From NCBI GenBank assembly GCA_024690635.1, contig JAILOW010000134.1, positions 1 to 36,390 on the forward strand: DNA of 36,390 nucleotides, given 5' to 3'. The stretch's first letter is position 1. Each line of letters begins with the position of its first letter. The translations under genes and the position numbers were made by a program. The DNA comes from Butyrivibrio sp. GTDB lineage: Bacteria > Bacillota_A > Clostridia > Lachnospirales > Lachnospiraceae. This document shows positions 22,155-30,976 of this stretch, piece after piece. The notes under the pieces are model-generated. The model was not told where the DNA came from. It searched no databases and worked only from the letters and a program-made list of their open reading frames with translations.

Positions 22155-23846
22155 TCACAGTCTGGTCTTGATGCCAAGGGCTTCGTGCATCTTTCTCTTT
22201 ATCGCATACATTCTCTGGTCGGCTATAAGATAAACCTCATGGGAAGGGCTGCCCTCGGGGCATTCGTGCCTGAAAGCATATCCGGAGGCAACGCTTCTGT
22301 GATACTCGGGATAAAGAGCGTTCATGACATTAAGAGCACTGTTCATTCTGCCCAGAAGACCGTCAATGTCTTTTGATGCGGCATCTCTTAATATAACAAG
22401 GAATTCGTCTCCGCCGATCCTTGCACAGAACCCGTCGTCTTCAAAGCTTGTGGTGAGAACCTTGGCGAAATCCTTAATATATCTGTCTCCCGCAAGATGT
22501 CCCATGTTGTCGTTTACGGCTTTTAATCCGTTAAGATCGATACTGATTATGCAGTAATCGTCCTCTGAACTGTCAAGATCTGACAGGAGCTTGTCTGCGC
22601 TTGCTCTGTTTGGCAGATTGGTAAGACCGTCGGCGTAGGCAAGATGAGAAAGAGAAGCGTATTCCTGCCTCTGGGCAATGGTCTGTGTTATGAACAGCAG
22701 ATAGTTTGCAAGCTGTGATATTACAAATACCAGGCATCCCGTGGTGATTATCACCATGCTCACGATCTTTGGCGTCGAAATATGCATGTTATCCAGATTG
22801 TAAATGATTAGTTGAGCAACTTCAGCCAGGGCAAGGATCAGTATGCCTCCCATCTGTATTGCCCCGGAGCCTTGTATGTTCCGCTTTTTGATATTTCTGT
22901 AGGTGAAGATCATTATAAGGACAAAACCTACAACTCCCACGATATGGTACATGGGAAGGGTCTTTCTAAGATGAATGTTAAATACAAAATGAAGCAGATA
23001 CTGAACAAGGACGGATCCTATGCTGGCTGCTGCAGCGCCCAGATATAGAGGCTTGTTTTCAATGTTTTGTATGAAGTATACGATCACGTAGCAGTATGGC
23101 ACGATCATATACATGGTCAGATACTCAATTTCCGTCTCCTGCTGTATGTCCATGAAAAGAGGCATGACGTTGTAGTGTGCCATCAGACACAGACCAAGAT
23201 TGATGCATAGAAGTGAGCTGAACAGGAAACTGAGGGCTTCATGAACAGAGGATATGTACAAAAGCGAAATGCACAGAAATGCTATGCCGAAAACAAACAG
23301 GAACATACCGGTGAAAATGATCATCATATGTTCGTTGACAAATTGTCCTCGGAGATCCGCAAGGCTTCCCAGATATATGGGTGTGATGGCAGAAAAGGGA
23401 TTATCCTCTGCAACTGTCATCTTTATGGTAAGTCTCTTTCCTTCGTAGTCGGAAGGAAGGGTTATAAAATGATATTTCTTTCCCACAAACTGATGCTTTT
23501 GATAGCGCTTTAAACCGTAATCGCAGACAAGGTTATCATCTACATAACACTCTACGGTGCAGTAGCGGCTCTTGAACAAAAGACCCGGGAAAACAAGCGA
23601 TTTGTTCTGAGGAAGCCGGGTTGACAAAATGATCTGATCTTCCTTTTTTAACTTGTCATTTGTTATGGTGTAGAACTTTGTTATATCTATCTTCTGGTAT
23701 TCGCGGCCGTTCAGGGTAACATCAAACTGCGTTAGCGGATAGGTGACGCCTTGTGAGTTGTATCTGAGACACAACATAAGCACACAGTTTATAAGGATGA
23801 CCAGTCCCATAAAGCATAAAAGGGAGGTTGCCCGTTTTTTAGTCAT
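22155..23846 (-). CDS. Membrane diguanylate cyclase (7TM-GGDEF), second gene of a pair
   Basis: About 563 aa. An N-terminal anchor (LLCFMGLVILINCVLMLCL) is followed by an extracytoplasmic beta-rich domain (residues ~30-175), then seven hydrophobic segments (~180-390) resembling a 7TMR-DISM receptor, and a C-terminal GGDEF domain. GGDEF is intact in RIGGDEFLVIL, and the upstream block LAYADGLTNLPNRAS is typical. The RxxD inhibitory site normally five residues before GGDEF is not present. It should make cyclic di-GMP in response to an extracellular ligand. ATG 23846 has an excellent AAAGGAGGTGA site; the longer frame to 23903 lies inside the upstream gene. It overlaps the upstream paralogue by 8 nt, so translation is coupled. 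Confidence 0.87.
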   Translation of the reverse strand: MTKKRATSLLCFMGLVILINCVLMLCLRYNSQGVTYPLTQFDVTLNGREYQKIDITKFYTITNDKLKKEDQIILSTRLPQNKSLVFPGLLFKSRYCTVECYVDDNLVCDYGLKRYQKHQFVGKKYHFITLPSDYEGKRLTIKMTVAEDNPFSAITPIYLGSLADLRGQFVNEHMMIIFTGMFLFVFGIAFLCISLLYISSVHEALSFLFSSLLCINLGLCLMAHYNVMPLFMDIQQETEIEYLTMYMIVPYCYVIVYFIQNIENKPLYLGAAAASIGSVLVQYLLHFVFNIHLRKTLPMYHIVGVVGFVLIMIFTYRNIKKRNIQGSGAIQMGGILILALAEVAQLIIYNLDNMHISTPKIVSMVIITTGCLVFVISQLANYLLFITQTIAQRQEYASLSHLAYADGLTNLPNRASADKLLSDLDSSEDDYCIISIDLNGLKAVNDNMGHLAGDRYIKDFAKVLTTSFEDDGFCARIGGDEFLVILRDAASKDIDGLLGRMNSALNVMNALYPEYHRSVASGYAFRHECPEGSPSHEVYLIADQRMYAIKRKMHEALGIKTRL

Positions 23847-25605
23847 TGCTGTCACCTCCTTTTTCTGCAAGCTTGCCAAGAAGATCATCATAGAGCCTTC
23901 CAAGGGACTGGTTATGATGATAGTTCTTCATGGTATACATGTGCTTGTCTGCCAAAAGATACACGCTCTGGGCGCTTGCGCCGTGCTTAAGATCCTTGTC
24001 GGTACTTCCGGCGTATCCCCAGGACGCGGAGAATTTAAGCTTGGTCTCTGTGCTGTTTTTATATTCCATCTGATCTATTAGGCAGTTCAGGTCTCTGTTT
24101 GTCCGCTCATCGTCAACATAAGGAAGAACTGCGATAAACTCATCGCCGCCCATTCTACCCAGAAGACTTGCATCAGTAAAGCTGTTTTTCAGGATCTCGG
24201 CAAATTCCGATAAAAGCTTGTCGCCTGCCGCGTGACCGAAGTTGTCATTGGTATATTTAAGATAATCAAGGTCAAGACTGACAATGGTATATTTTCCGGA
24301 AAGAGATGTCAGCACCTGCTCGCATTTAGCCCTGTTGGAAAGACCTGTGAGGGTGTCGGAGTAGGCAAGGCCTACCAGATGCTCTTTTACGGTGGATTCG
24401 CTTATGTATTCAACGCAGTGATAGAAGTAGTTAAGGAGCAGGCAAAGAACAAACGCAAAGGCTCCCAGGGTAAGGAAATTGATGTTGGCATTCACTTCGC
24501 CGATGCGGCTGTATTTCAATATGTTGAACTTAACGATTTCAAATATTGCACAGCCAAGCATTGTCAAAAGTCCTGCCAGAAGCATGTTTGCGGAAGTGTT
24601 TGCAAAACCGCTTTCCTTACGGCTCTTTTTGGTTGAAATGATGTGATGGATCATGGCGATGATAAGGTAAGTGCCTTCCATCAGTGCCAGCAGGTGAAGC
24701 ATGCTCACAAAATGGCAGATGTGCACCGCGTTGGTAAGATGAAGAAGAGCGGTGATGAGGGAGAAGGCAAAATTAACGATCAAAAGAAAGAATCCGATCC
24801 TTCTGAAACGGGAACGGCTGGCGGTGGCAATAAATCCCACCACGCATCCCGGAAGGGCAAAGAGCGTGAAATATTCAAGGAAAGTATAGACCTCCGGAAG
24901 AGAAGAAAACATCCAGAAGATGTCCTTGTAGCATATGATATAGGTACCCATGTACAGTGAAAAAAATCCGCCGAAAACGATACTTATGTCGTTGTGTTTA
25001 TTGAGAAATACAAATGGTGAAAGAATGATCAAAAGACATCCGAAGACCAGCATAAATACGCCCATTACCATGGACAGCCTGTCATTTTCCACCAGATAGT
25101 TCCAGATGTCATCATAGCTTCCAAAGTACACGGGTGAAAATCCGGAATAGGCATCGTTTTCCCAGGAAGTGATCTCGATGGTAAGACGCTTGCCGGCATA
25201 GTCCTGAGGAAGCTCAACGAAATGCTGAACTTTGGGGATCATATGTCCTGTGGAAAGAAATTCCTCACCAAAGGTGTAGATCTCTTCTCCGCCAAGGTAT
25301 ACTTTTACAGATGATAAGATGGTACGAAAACTTACCGTTGCAGGATCTGCTTCGATCTTTGACAGATCGTTTTCGAGAATGATCGTGTCTGCATAATTTG
25401 AGACACCGACGCTAAAGGATGAGATCTCATCAGTGGTCCAAAAACTTGCACCACGAGAAACAGTCCAGCCTTTTTCCAGCTGGACCAGTTCGTATCTCGG
25501 TGAAATATTATACTCTGTCGAGCCTAAAAATATGAGGAAAACAGCAAATATGATAACGGCTGACAGAGACAGCATTGCTGTATATATTCTTTTGGCCTTC
25601 AACAT
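23839..25605 (-). CDS. Membrane diguanylate cyclase (7TM-GGDEF), first gene of a pair
   Basis: 588 aa with the same layout as its neighbour: N-terminal anchor (AMLSLSAVIIFAVFLIFLG), an extracytoplasmic domain with the VYLGGEEIYTFGEE and DYAGKRLTIEITSWENDAYS blocks, seven membrane segments and a GGDEF domain (GRMGGDEFIAVLP; LAYSDTLTGLSNRAKCE). No RxxD inhibitory site is seen. Both proteins share 'P-x-D-Y-x-G-K-R-L-T-I' and 'S-P/T-I/V-Y-x-G-S' in the sensor part, so they arose by duplication. ATG 25605 lacks a ribosome binding site and lies only 6 bp after a TATACT -10-like hexamer. Either the message is leaderless or translation starts at the ATG at 25575 (Met11). Confidence 0.85.
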   Translation of the reverse strand: MLKAKRIYTAMLSLSAVIIFAVFLIFLGSTEYNISPRYELVQLEKGWTVSRGASFWTTDEISSFSVGVSNYADTIILENDLSKIEADPATVSFRTILSSVKVYLGGEEIYTFGEEFLSTGHMIPKVQHFVELPQDYAGKRLTIEITSWENDAYSGFSPVYFGSYDDIWNYLVENDRLSMVMGVFMLVFGCLLIILSPFVFLNKHNDISIVFGGFFSLYMGTYIICYKDIFWMFSSLPEVYTFLEYFTLFALPGCVVGFIATASRSRFRRIGFFLLIVNFAFSLITALLHLTNAVHICHFVSMLHLLALMEGTYLIIAMIHHIISTKKSRKESGFANTSANMLLAGLLTMLGCAIFEIVKFNILKYSRIGEVNANINFLTLGAFAFVLCLLLNYFYHCVEYISESTVKEHLVGLAYSDTLTGLSNRAKCEQVLTSLSGKYTIVSLDLDYLKYTNDNFGHAAGDKLLSEFAEILKNSFTDASLLGRMGGDEFIAVLPYVDDERTNRDLNCLIDQMEYKNSTETKLKFSASWGYAGSTDKDLKHGASAQSVYLLADKHMYTMKNYHHNQSLGRLYDDLLGKLAEKGGDSND

Positions 25606-25611
25606 ACTATT

Positions 25612-25640
25612 AGTATAACGCGTGTGGGTTTTTTTGAAAA
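25612..25640 (-). promoter_or_regulatory. Predicted promoter of the diguanylate cyclase pair
   Basis: Read on the minus strand: TTTTCA (25640-25635), a 17-bp spacer, then TATACT (25617-25612). Transcription would start at or beside ATG 25605, leaving no leader. The -35 box is weak. Confidence 0.4.
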
Positions 25641-25670
25641 AAGAAATTTCTATAAACCGTTAATTTTTGA

Positions 25671-26537
25671 TCAGAAATGACCATGACTTCCGCCATGAGA
25701 AGCGCCTGAACTTGAGTGATGAACAGAGCTTCCGCCGCCACCGGATCTGGAGCCTGTGTCCTTGGGGATGGGAGTCTTGGTAAGAGTCTTATTAACGAAA
25801 GAATCCTGCTTGGTAGTAAGCTTAACTCCGCCTGACTGATAGCCTGCCGCGGAAGTCTGCATTTTTACCGTGTTAAGCTGGGCCTTCATGACAAAGATGG
25901 GAATAGTTCCGGTAATAAGTCCTATGACTATGCTGATAAGGATATTGCGGTGTTTCTCCTCGGGAGTGTTTACATACTGGGTTTCTACGTCGTAGGGCGT
26001 TCCCAGCTGATAGAGCTCCAGATATCTGTCGCAGGTACTGATATAGTCTTTGAATGCGGCTGAGTAGTCATCTTCTCCAAGATATCCAAGCATGCTGTCC
26101 ATCATCTTTTCCTGACCAAAGTCGGTAAAGGCTGCAATGGCGTCGCCCTTGGTACTGATGGCCCATTCTCTGTCGGCCATGCTGAGCATGAAAAGAATGC
26201 CGGAATCGTTATAGTCTGCTCCAAATCCGTTGTAATCAAAATAGTCGTCGGCAAAATCCCGGATGGGACCGCTGTGGCTGTCCATGGTAAGGATGGCAAC
26301 GTTACAGCTGTATTTTTCGCTTAGCTCATCCAGCTTTTGGTTGATGTCTTTTTCCTCGCCGCTAAAAAGAAGGTCGGCGTTGTCCACGAGCCTTGGCTTT
26401 TGTCTGGCGCCCGGAACCACGTACTCATCCCACATCCTGTTATCATCATAGTACTTGCCTGATGCGGCCATGACAGGATGTGGCAAAAGGAACGTCATTA
26501 TTAAGATTGCTATAAGTGTCTTTATATATTTAGTCAT
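25671..26537 (-). CDS. Secreted/membrane TPM-domain protein
   Basis: About 288 aa from ATG 26537. A signal peptide (IKTLIAILIMTFLLPHPVMA, cleavage likely after MAA) leads to a TPM domain (LVDNADLLFSGEEKDINQKL; VAILTMDSHSG; NDSGILFMLSMADREWAIST), the fold of YgcG/Psb32 proteins linked to membrane-protein quality control and, in some cases, acid phosphatase activity. A single membrane helix follows (ILISIVIGLITGTIPIFVM), then a Gly/Ser/His-rich tail ending HGGSHGHF. It is the last gene of a three-gene set with the zinc-ribbon and SPFH proteins. The gap to the gene before it is 27 bp. Its role is probably assembly or repair at the membrane; inferred from family and context. Confidence 0.8.
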   Translation of the reverse strand: MTKYIKTLIAILIMTFLLPHPVMAASGKYYDDNRMWDEYVVPGARQKPRLVDNADLLFSGEEKDINQKLDELSEKYSCNVAILTMDSHSGPIRDFADDYFDYNGFGADYNDSGILFMLSMADREWAISTKGDAIAAFTDFGQEKMMDSMLGYLGEDDYSAAFKDYISTCDRYLELYQLGTPYDVETQYVNTPEEKHRNILISIVIGLITGTIPIFVMKAQLNTVKMQTSAAGYQSGGVKLTTKQDSFVNKTLTKTPIPKDTGSRSGGGGSSVHHSSSGASHGGSHGHF

Positions 26538-26564
26538 ATCTTTTTCCAAATCTCAAAGAATTGA

Positions 26565-27617
26565 TCACAGGAAGAAAAACGTAAGTAAAAGGGCAATCAG
26601 AGTAAAGCCTGCCGCAAAGGGTATGTAGTATTTAACTGCCTGTGAAAAGCTAAAGGGAAGGTTTCCCACAAATTTACCGCTCTGACCGTTCATGGCAAAA
26701 AGGTAATTGCCACCGTTCCAGGATGTGTTAAGAAGATACACCGGATAAAGAGCATACTTGTGCGAAGACTTAACGGTGCTGAAGTTTTCACGAACCGTGG
26801 AAAGAGTCGAGTAGCCGTGAACGGTGTTTCTTACATCCGATGCGGTGGAAGCCTTCATCCTGTCGATGGCTCTTGGCTCCATGGACTCGGCTGAGTTGTT
26901 GTATTTATTGGCAACAAAACCTGCCAGATAACCCATGTTAAAGGGAACCATTTCCTTTTGGTCAAAGGGCTCAAGAGATTCCATAAGATCGTCGGGCATC
27001 TCCTTGGAACCGTCAACGGGCACCCTTTTAAAGGCCTCTGTGCCTGCGCGCTCTATGGCGTAGTAAGAGGTCTCGGTGTAGTTGTAGTTTGAGTCATGCC
27101 AGGTCCTTACCTTGGTAGCCTTGTATGAGGCGTCGTATCCAAGAGTAGTATCATAGAGCCAGAAGGGAACGTAAACGCCCTTTATCTCGTCTATGTGGTT
27201 CTTTTCAAAAAAGACCTTGGGAATGAGTTTTTTGGATTTTACGTAGCTCGAATAAGCCTTCATGGCGTCATTTTTGGCGAGCTTGAAGGGGATGATGTAA
27301 TCAGGCTGGAACTTGCCGGTAAACTTTTCGTTTACCACAACGTTGTTGCTGCAGAAAGGACATTTCATAGAGCCTTGGGATTCTGTTGCCAGGATCTCAC
27401 CGCCGCAGGAACCGCAGCTGTATATGTACATGGGCTGACTGCTCTCGCCGGTGGTGTAGTTCTCGGCGCTTTCTCCCTGACTGGATGAATTGTGGTTTGC
27501 CACATAGTCCTTTACATCAAATTCGGAGTCGCAAAATGGGCACTTGAGTTTTTGAGTGCCCGGATTAAATTCCATTGCCCCGCCACAGGCGGGGCATTCA
27601 TATTCTTGTAAAGCCAT
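26565..27617 (-). CDS. Zinc-ribbon membrane protein of unknown function
   Basis: 350 aa. Two N-terminal zinc ribbons are clear: CPACGG...CPFC (residues 8-29) and CGSCGG...CPFC (about 68-88), each with two CxxC knuckles. A central domain follows with FKLAKNDAMKAYSSYVKSKK and VYVPFWLYDTTLGYDA, which I recall from proteins often mislabelled as PriA-like or TFIIB-type zinc ribbon. One C-terminal membrane helix (YYIPFAAGFTLIALLLTFFF) anchors it with the ribbons in the cytoplasm. It sits between the SPFH and TPM genes, an arrangement I recall from other Firmicutes. The function is unknown; it is not a helicase, since no ATPase motif is present. Confidence 0.78.
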   Translation of the reverse strand: MALQEYECPACGGAMEFNPGTQKLKCPFCDSEFDVKDYVANHNSSSQGESAENYTTGESSQPMYIYSCGSCGGEILATESQGSMKCPFCSNNVVVNEKFTGKFQPDYIIPFKLAKNDAMKAYSSYVKSKKLIPKVFFEKNHIDEIKGVYVPFWLYDTTLGYDASYKATKVRTWHDSNYNYTETSYYAIERAGTEAFKRVPVDGSKEMPDDLMESLEPFDQKEMVPFNMGYLAGFVANKYNNSAESMEPRAIDRMKASTASDVRNTVHGYSTLSTVRENFSTVKSSHKYALYPVYLLNTSWNGGNYLFAMNGQSGKFVGNLPFSFSQAVKYYIPFAAGFTLIALLLTFFFL

Positions 27618-27648
27618 TGTGTTCTCTATTCTGTAAAGGAGTTAGTTG

Positions 27649-28830
27649 TTATTGAGGACGAGGGCTTCCGCACTGTGTGCAGAAGTTTCCTGTGTTAACG
27701 CTTCCGCATGAGCATGTCCATCCTGCTGCAGGCTTCTGTGCGCCGCAGTTAGGGCAGAAGTTACCTGTGTTTACATTTCCGCAGGAACATGTCCATGATC
27801 CGGGTGCTGCCATCTGAGGAGCGGGAGCTGCCTGCTGAGCCTGACCCATCTGGAAGAGCTGCTGAGCGTTCATGCCGCCTGCCTGCTGAGCCATGTTCAT
27901 GCCTGCAAATGCCATCATGGGACCTGTGGCTGTGTTCTTGGCTGCATCCTGCATGGCCTGTGCCTGAGCGCTGGCAAGAGTAGCGGCGGCCATGTTGGGG
28001 TTCTTTAATGCGCCGGCTCTCTGGAGCTCTTTTATTGTCTTCTCATCTTCTTCGTTTGCTGTAACTGAGCTTACGCCGAAGGATGAGATCTTGATTCCGT
28101 AAACGCCTGTCCACTTCTGAGAAAGAACCTCGTTGAGCGCGTCAGCGATCTCTGTGGTGTGTCCGGGAAGTGAGCTGTATCTGATGCCCATGTCTGAGAT
28201 CTTGGCGAAGGCGGGCTGAAGAGCTGTAAGAAGCTCAGTTTTTAACTGTCCGTCAATGCGGTCTCTTGTGAAGTCACCGGGTGTGTTGCCGCAGATGTTC
28301 TTGTAGAAGAGAACGGGATCAACGATGCGGTAGCTGTATTCGCCGTGGCACTTGATGGAGATGTCCATATCAAGACCTACGTTGGTGTCAACTACGCGGA
28401 AAGGAACGGGATTAACCGTGCCGTATTTGTTGCCCAGGATCTCCTTGGTATTGATAAAGTATACTCTCTGATCCTTGGCAGCCTGTCCGCCAAAGCTAAG
28501 GCGCTTGTAGAACTCTTTGAAAGAGTTTGCTACGTTCTCGCCCAGATTTCCAAAGAAAATTGAAGGCTCTGTTGATGTATCGTAAACGAACTCGCCGGGC
28601 TCGGCGCAGATCTCAGTGATCTGTCCCTGATCAACAAGGATCATACACTGACCTTCGTTTACCGCAACGATAGAACCGTTGGAAATAATATTGTCATTAC
28701 CTTTTCCCTGTTTTTTTGATGCCTTGGTCATAAGCACATCTGAAGAGAGTGATTCACAGTAGAAATAGTCTCTCCACTGATCGGAAAGTACTGATCCGCC
28801 AGACGCAAGTGCTGCTGAAATAAGCCCCAT
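27649..28830 (-). CDS. SPFH-domain protein with tandem C-terminal zinc ribbons (YdjI-like)
   Basis: 393 aa. The bulk is an SPFH/virion-core-like domain (WRDYFYCESLSSDVLM; GSIVAVNEGQCMILVDQGQI; YRIVDPVLFYKNICG; KISSFGVSSV). An Ala/Gln/Met-rich linker (about 285-350, MAQQAGGMNAQQLFQMGQ) leads to two near-identical zinc ribbons, WTCSCGNVNTGNFCPNCG and WTCSCGSVNTGNFCTQCG, clearly a recent internal duplication. YdjI of Bacillus is known to be part of a membrane-stress module with YdjG/H and PspA. It is the first gene of this three-gene unit, with AAAGGAG before ATG 28830. It probably scaffolds a membrane complex with the two following proteins. Confidence 0.83.
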   Translation of the reverse strand: MGLISAALASGGSVLSDQWRDYFYCESLSSDVLMTKASKKQGKGNDNIISNGSIVAVNEGQCMILVDQGQITEICAEPGEFVYDTSTEPSIFFGNLGENVANSFKEFYKRLSFGGQAAKDQRVYFINTKEILGNKYGTVNPVPFRVVDTNVGLDMDISIKCHGEYSYRIVDPVLFYKNICGNTPGDFTRDRIDGQLKTELLTALQPAFAKISDMGIRYSSLPGHTTEIADALNEVLSQKWTGVYGIKISSFGVSSVTANEEDEKTIKELQRAGALKNPNMAAATLASAQAQAMQDAAKNTATGPMMAFAGMNMAQQAGGMNAQQLFQMGQAQQAAPAPQMAAPGSWTCSCGNVNTGNFCPNCGAQKPAAGWTCSCGSVNTGNFCTQCGSPRPQ

Positions 28831-28918
28831 AACTATCTCCTTTCATACTTCACTAAATTAAGTCAAATGCGGTGCCTTTATGGATTTTGTTGACCCGCAT
28901 CTACTATTTTCGCACATC

Positions 28919-28948
28919 TTGCCAATAATTTCCATTCTTTTGTATAAT
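28919..28948 (+). promoter_or_regulatory. Predicted sigma-A promoter of the RACE-like gene
   Basis: TTGCCA at 28919-28924, an 18-bp spacer, and a perfect TATAAT at 28943-28948, 48 bp upstream of the TTG start. It lies in the 166-bp region shared with the divergent SPFH gene. Confidence 0.7.
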
Positions 28949-28996
28949 TGTTGTGGTGAAACCGTTAATGAATAACGTTGAAAAAGAGGCGTTTTA

Positions 28997-30625
28997 TTGA
29001 GTACCAAAAGACTGATAAATGTAAAGATCATAACGGAAGACAAGATAGTTGAAAAGACACTTACGGCCGGTGCGCTTTTAAGGGACAGTGTGCTCTCTGA
29101 AGGCACCGGTTTTTCCATGCCCTGCGGAGGAAATGCCCGCTGTGGCAATTGCCGCGTTAAGTTCCTTGAAGGAGCGCCAAAGCCAAACAGCTTTGACCTT
29201 AGATTTCTTGGGGAGAAAGAGCTGCAGCAGGGAGTAAGACTTCTTTGCAGGTGTGTCCCCGAGGATGACTGCGTGGTTGATGCTACCTGCAAAGCAGGTG
29301 CGGCGCAGCCCAGAGAGACCCTGGGACTTGAGGAAATTGAAGGAAAACGCGATGAAGCGGATATTGGCGGATTTGAGCGTTTTGGTATAGCAGTTGACAT
29401 TGGAACAACCACCATCGCAGGAGCTCTTGTTGGAATAAACGGAAAAGATGATACGGCTCTTATCAGGAAAACTTCCGTGGCAAATCATCAGAAAATCTTT
29501 GGAGCTGATGTGATATCGAGGATAGCTGCGGCGGAAGAGGGACATACGAAAGAGCTTCAGAGACTGGTTCTGGAAGATATAAAGAATCTGGTACAGGAGC
29601 TTGCGGAAGGATCCGCAGAGTCGCTGCACATCGAGGTGGTGGCGGTTTCGGGAAACACCACTATGGAAAATCTCCTTCTTGGAATGGATGTTAAGGGGCT
29701 TGGACACTATCCTTACGAGGCAAAGAGTCTTGATCTTGAAGTAAGGAGCCTTCCGGATCTGTTTAAAAATGCAGGCGTAACTTTCATCCCTGCAGAGCTT
29801 AAAAGTGCAAGGATCGTGATGTTTCCTGGCTTTTCTGCTTTTGTTGGAGGGGACATCGTTTCAGGAATATATGGCCTTGAGCTTAGTAAAGAGAATGGAA
29901 CTCTTTTACTTGACCTTGGAACCAACGGCGAGATGGCGTTTATCCGGGATGATGGGATTGAGGTTACTTCAACGGCGGCAGGTCCTGTGTTTGAGGCGGG
30001 AGGAATATCATGCGGAGTGCCTTCTGTTGCGGGAGCTGTTTGCAGCGTGACTCTGGGAGATGACAGAAGCGTATCCTATGAGGTCATAGGTGGTGAAAAA
30101 TCCGGAGCTATCCCGGGGATCTGCGGTACAGGCGTTATGGAAGCCGTATCTGAAATGGTGGGACATGGCATTGTGGACGAGACAGGTCTTTTGATGGATG
30201 ATTATTTCGAAGAAGGCTTTGAGATAGTTGGCGCATCCGGCAAAGAAGATGCGATTAGAATAACTCAGCATGATGTAAGAAACGTTCAGCTTGGAAAGGC
30301 TGCTATCTATTCCGGAGCGGAAGCTCTTTTACAGGGACAGATCCCTGACAGAGTGATGATAGCCGGCGGATTCGGCAGCAGGGTAAACATAGAAAAAGTT
30401 AAAAATCTCCGGATGTTCCCGGAGTCCTTTGATGATAAAATAGTAGCAGTCGGGAATGCATCCCTCGTGGGAGCCGTAAAGTATGTAAAGGCGGCGCTTC
30501 TTGGGATGCGGGCGGAGTTTTCGGCAATAGAAGAGCTCATGGACATAAAGGATGCAGGCAGAACGGTGGAGCTTGCGGTTGCACATGCCTTTTCCGACAA
30601 TTACATGGATGCCATGAATTTTTAA
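28997..30625 (+). CDS. RACE-like [2Fe-2S]/ASKHA ATPase (DUF4445, corrinoid reductive activator type)
   Basis: 542 aa. The N-terminal ~90 residues form a plant-type ferredoxin domain with ligands C43-x5-C49-x2-C52 and C84 (PCGGNARCGNC; RLLCRC). A linker is followed by an ASKHA ATPase from about residue 130: FGIAVDIGTTTIAGALVG, VVAVSGNTTMENLLLG, MFPGFSAFVGGDIVSG, LLLDLGTNGEMAFI and MIAGGFGSRVNIEKV. Members with this layout (RamA, RACo, AcsV) re-reduce inactive Co(II) corrinoid proteins using ATP. No corrinoid protein or methyltransferase is encoded in the window, so the partner is elsewhere or different. The start is TTG 28997, with GAGGCG upstream and good spacing; the first ATG in frame would cut the ferredoxin. 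A cupin gene follows after 11 bp. Confidence 0.87.
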   Translation: MSTKRLINVKIITEDKIVEKTLTAGALLRDSVLSEGTGFSMPCGGNARCGNCRVKFLEGAPKPNSFDLRFLGEKELQQGVRLLCRCVPEDDCVVDATCKAGAAQPRETLGLEEIEGKRDEADIGGFERFGIAVDIGTTTIAGALVGINGKDDTALIRKTSVANHQKIFGADVISRIAAAEEGHTKELQRLVLEDIKNLVQELAEGSAESLHIEVVAVSGNTTMENLLLGMDVKGLGHYPYEAKSLDLEVRSLPDLFKNAGVTFIPAELKSARIVMFPGFSAFVGGDIVSGIYGLELSKENGTLLLDLGTNGEMAFIRDDGIEVTSTAAGPVFEAGGISCGVPSVAGAVCSVTLGDDRSVSYEVIGGEKSGAIPGICGTGVMEAVSEMVGHGIVDETGLLMDDYFEEGFEIVGASGKEDAIRITQHDVRNVQLGKAAIYSGAEALLQGQIPDRVMIAGGFGSRVNIEKVKNLRMFPESFDDKIVAVGNASLVGAVKYVKAALLGMRAEFSAIEELMDIKDAGRTVELAVAHAFSDNYMDAMNF

Positions 30626-30636
30626 AAAAGGAGATT

Positions 30637-30975
30637 ATGACTATGCTTGATGAGAGATGGGTTTTTTATGGAGATGTAAAAGCTGAGGATCAGGGGAATG
30701 GCGTTACAAGGCGCGTTCTTGCTTACAGCAAGGACCTTATGTGCGTTGAGAACACTTTTGAAAAAGGAGCTGTGGGTGCGCTTCACCATCATCCTCACAC
30801 TCAGATCACCTATATCGTCAGCGGCAAGTTTGAGTTTGAGATCGATGGAGTAAAGAAGGTGGTTCAGCCCGGTGACACCATGCTCAAGATGAATGATGTG
30901 GTGCACGGCTGCGTATGTCTTGAAGCGGGCAAGCTTCTTGATATCTTTAACCCCATGAGAGAGGATTTTGTATAA
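30637..30975 (+). CDS. Small single-domain cupin
   Basis: 112-aa beta-barrel protein. Cupin motif 1 is HHHPHTQITYIVSGKFEFEI (about residues 50-69, metal-binding His residues) and motif 2 is PGDTMLKMNDVVHGCVC (about 79-95). It probably binds a divalent metal; no specific substrate can be read. AAAGGAG precedes ATG 30637, 11 bp after the RACE-like stop, so the two are likely co-transcribed. The next small gene begins just 1 bp after its stop. Confidence 0.85.
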   Translation: MTMLDERWVFYGDVKAEDQGNGVTRRVLAYSKDLMCVENTFEKGAVGALHHHPHTQITYIVSGKFEFEIDGVKKVVQPGDTMLKMNDVVHGCVCLEAGKLLDIFNPMREDFV

Positions 30976-30976
30976 G

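Noticed and set aside
25620..25670. Rho-independent terminator after the TPM gene
   Set aside because: AGAAATTTCT followed by a T run on the minus strand looks suggestive, but the palindrome has no loop and the remaining stems are only about five A/T-rich pairs.
26565..27617. PriA-like helicase
   Set aside because: Such proteins are sometimes labelled this way because of their zinc ribbons, but there is no Walker A or B motif and the C-terminus is a membrane helix.
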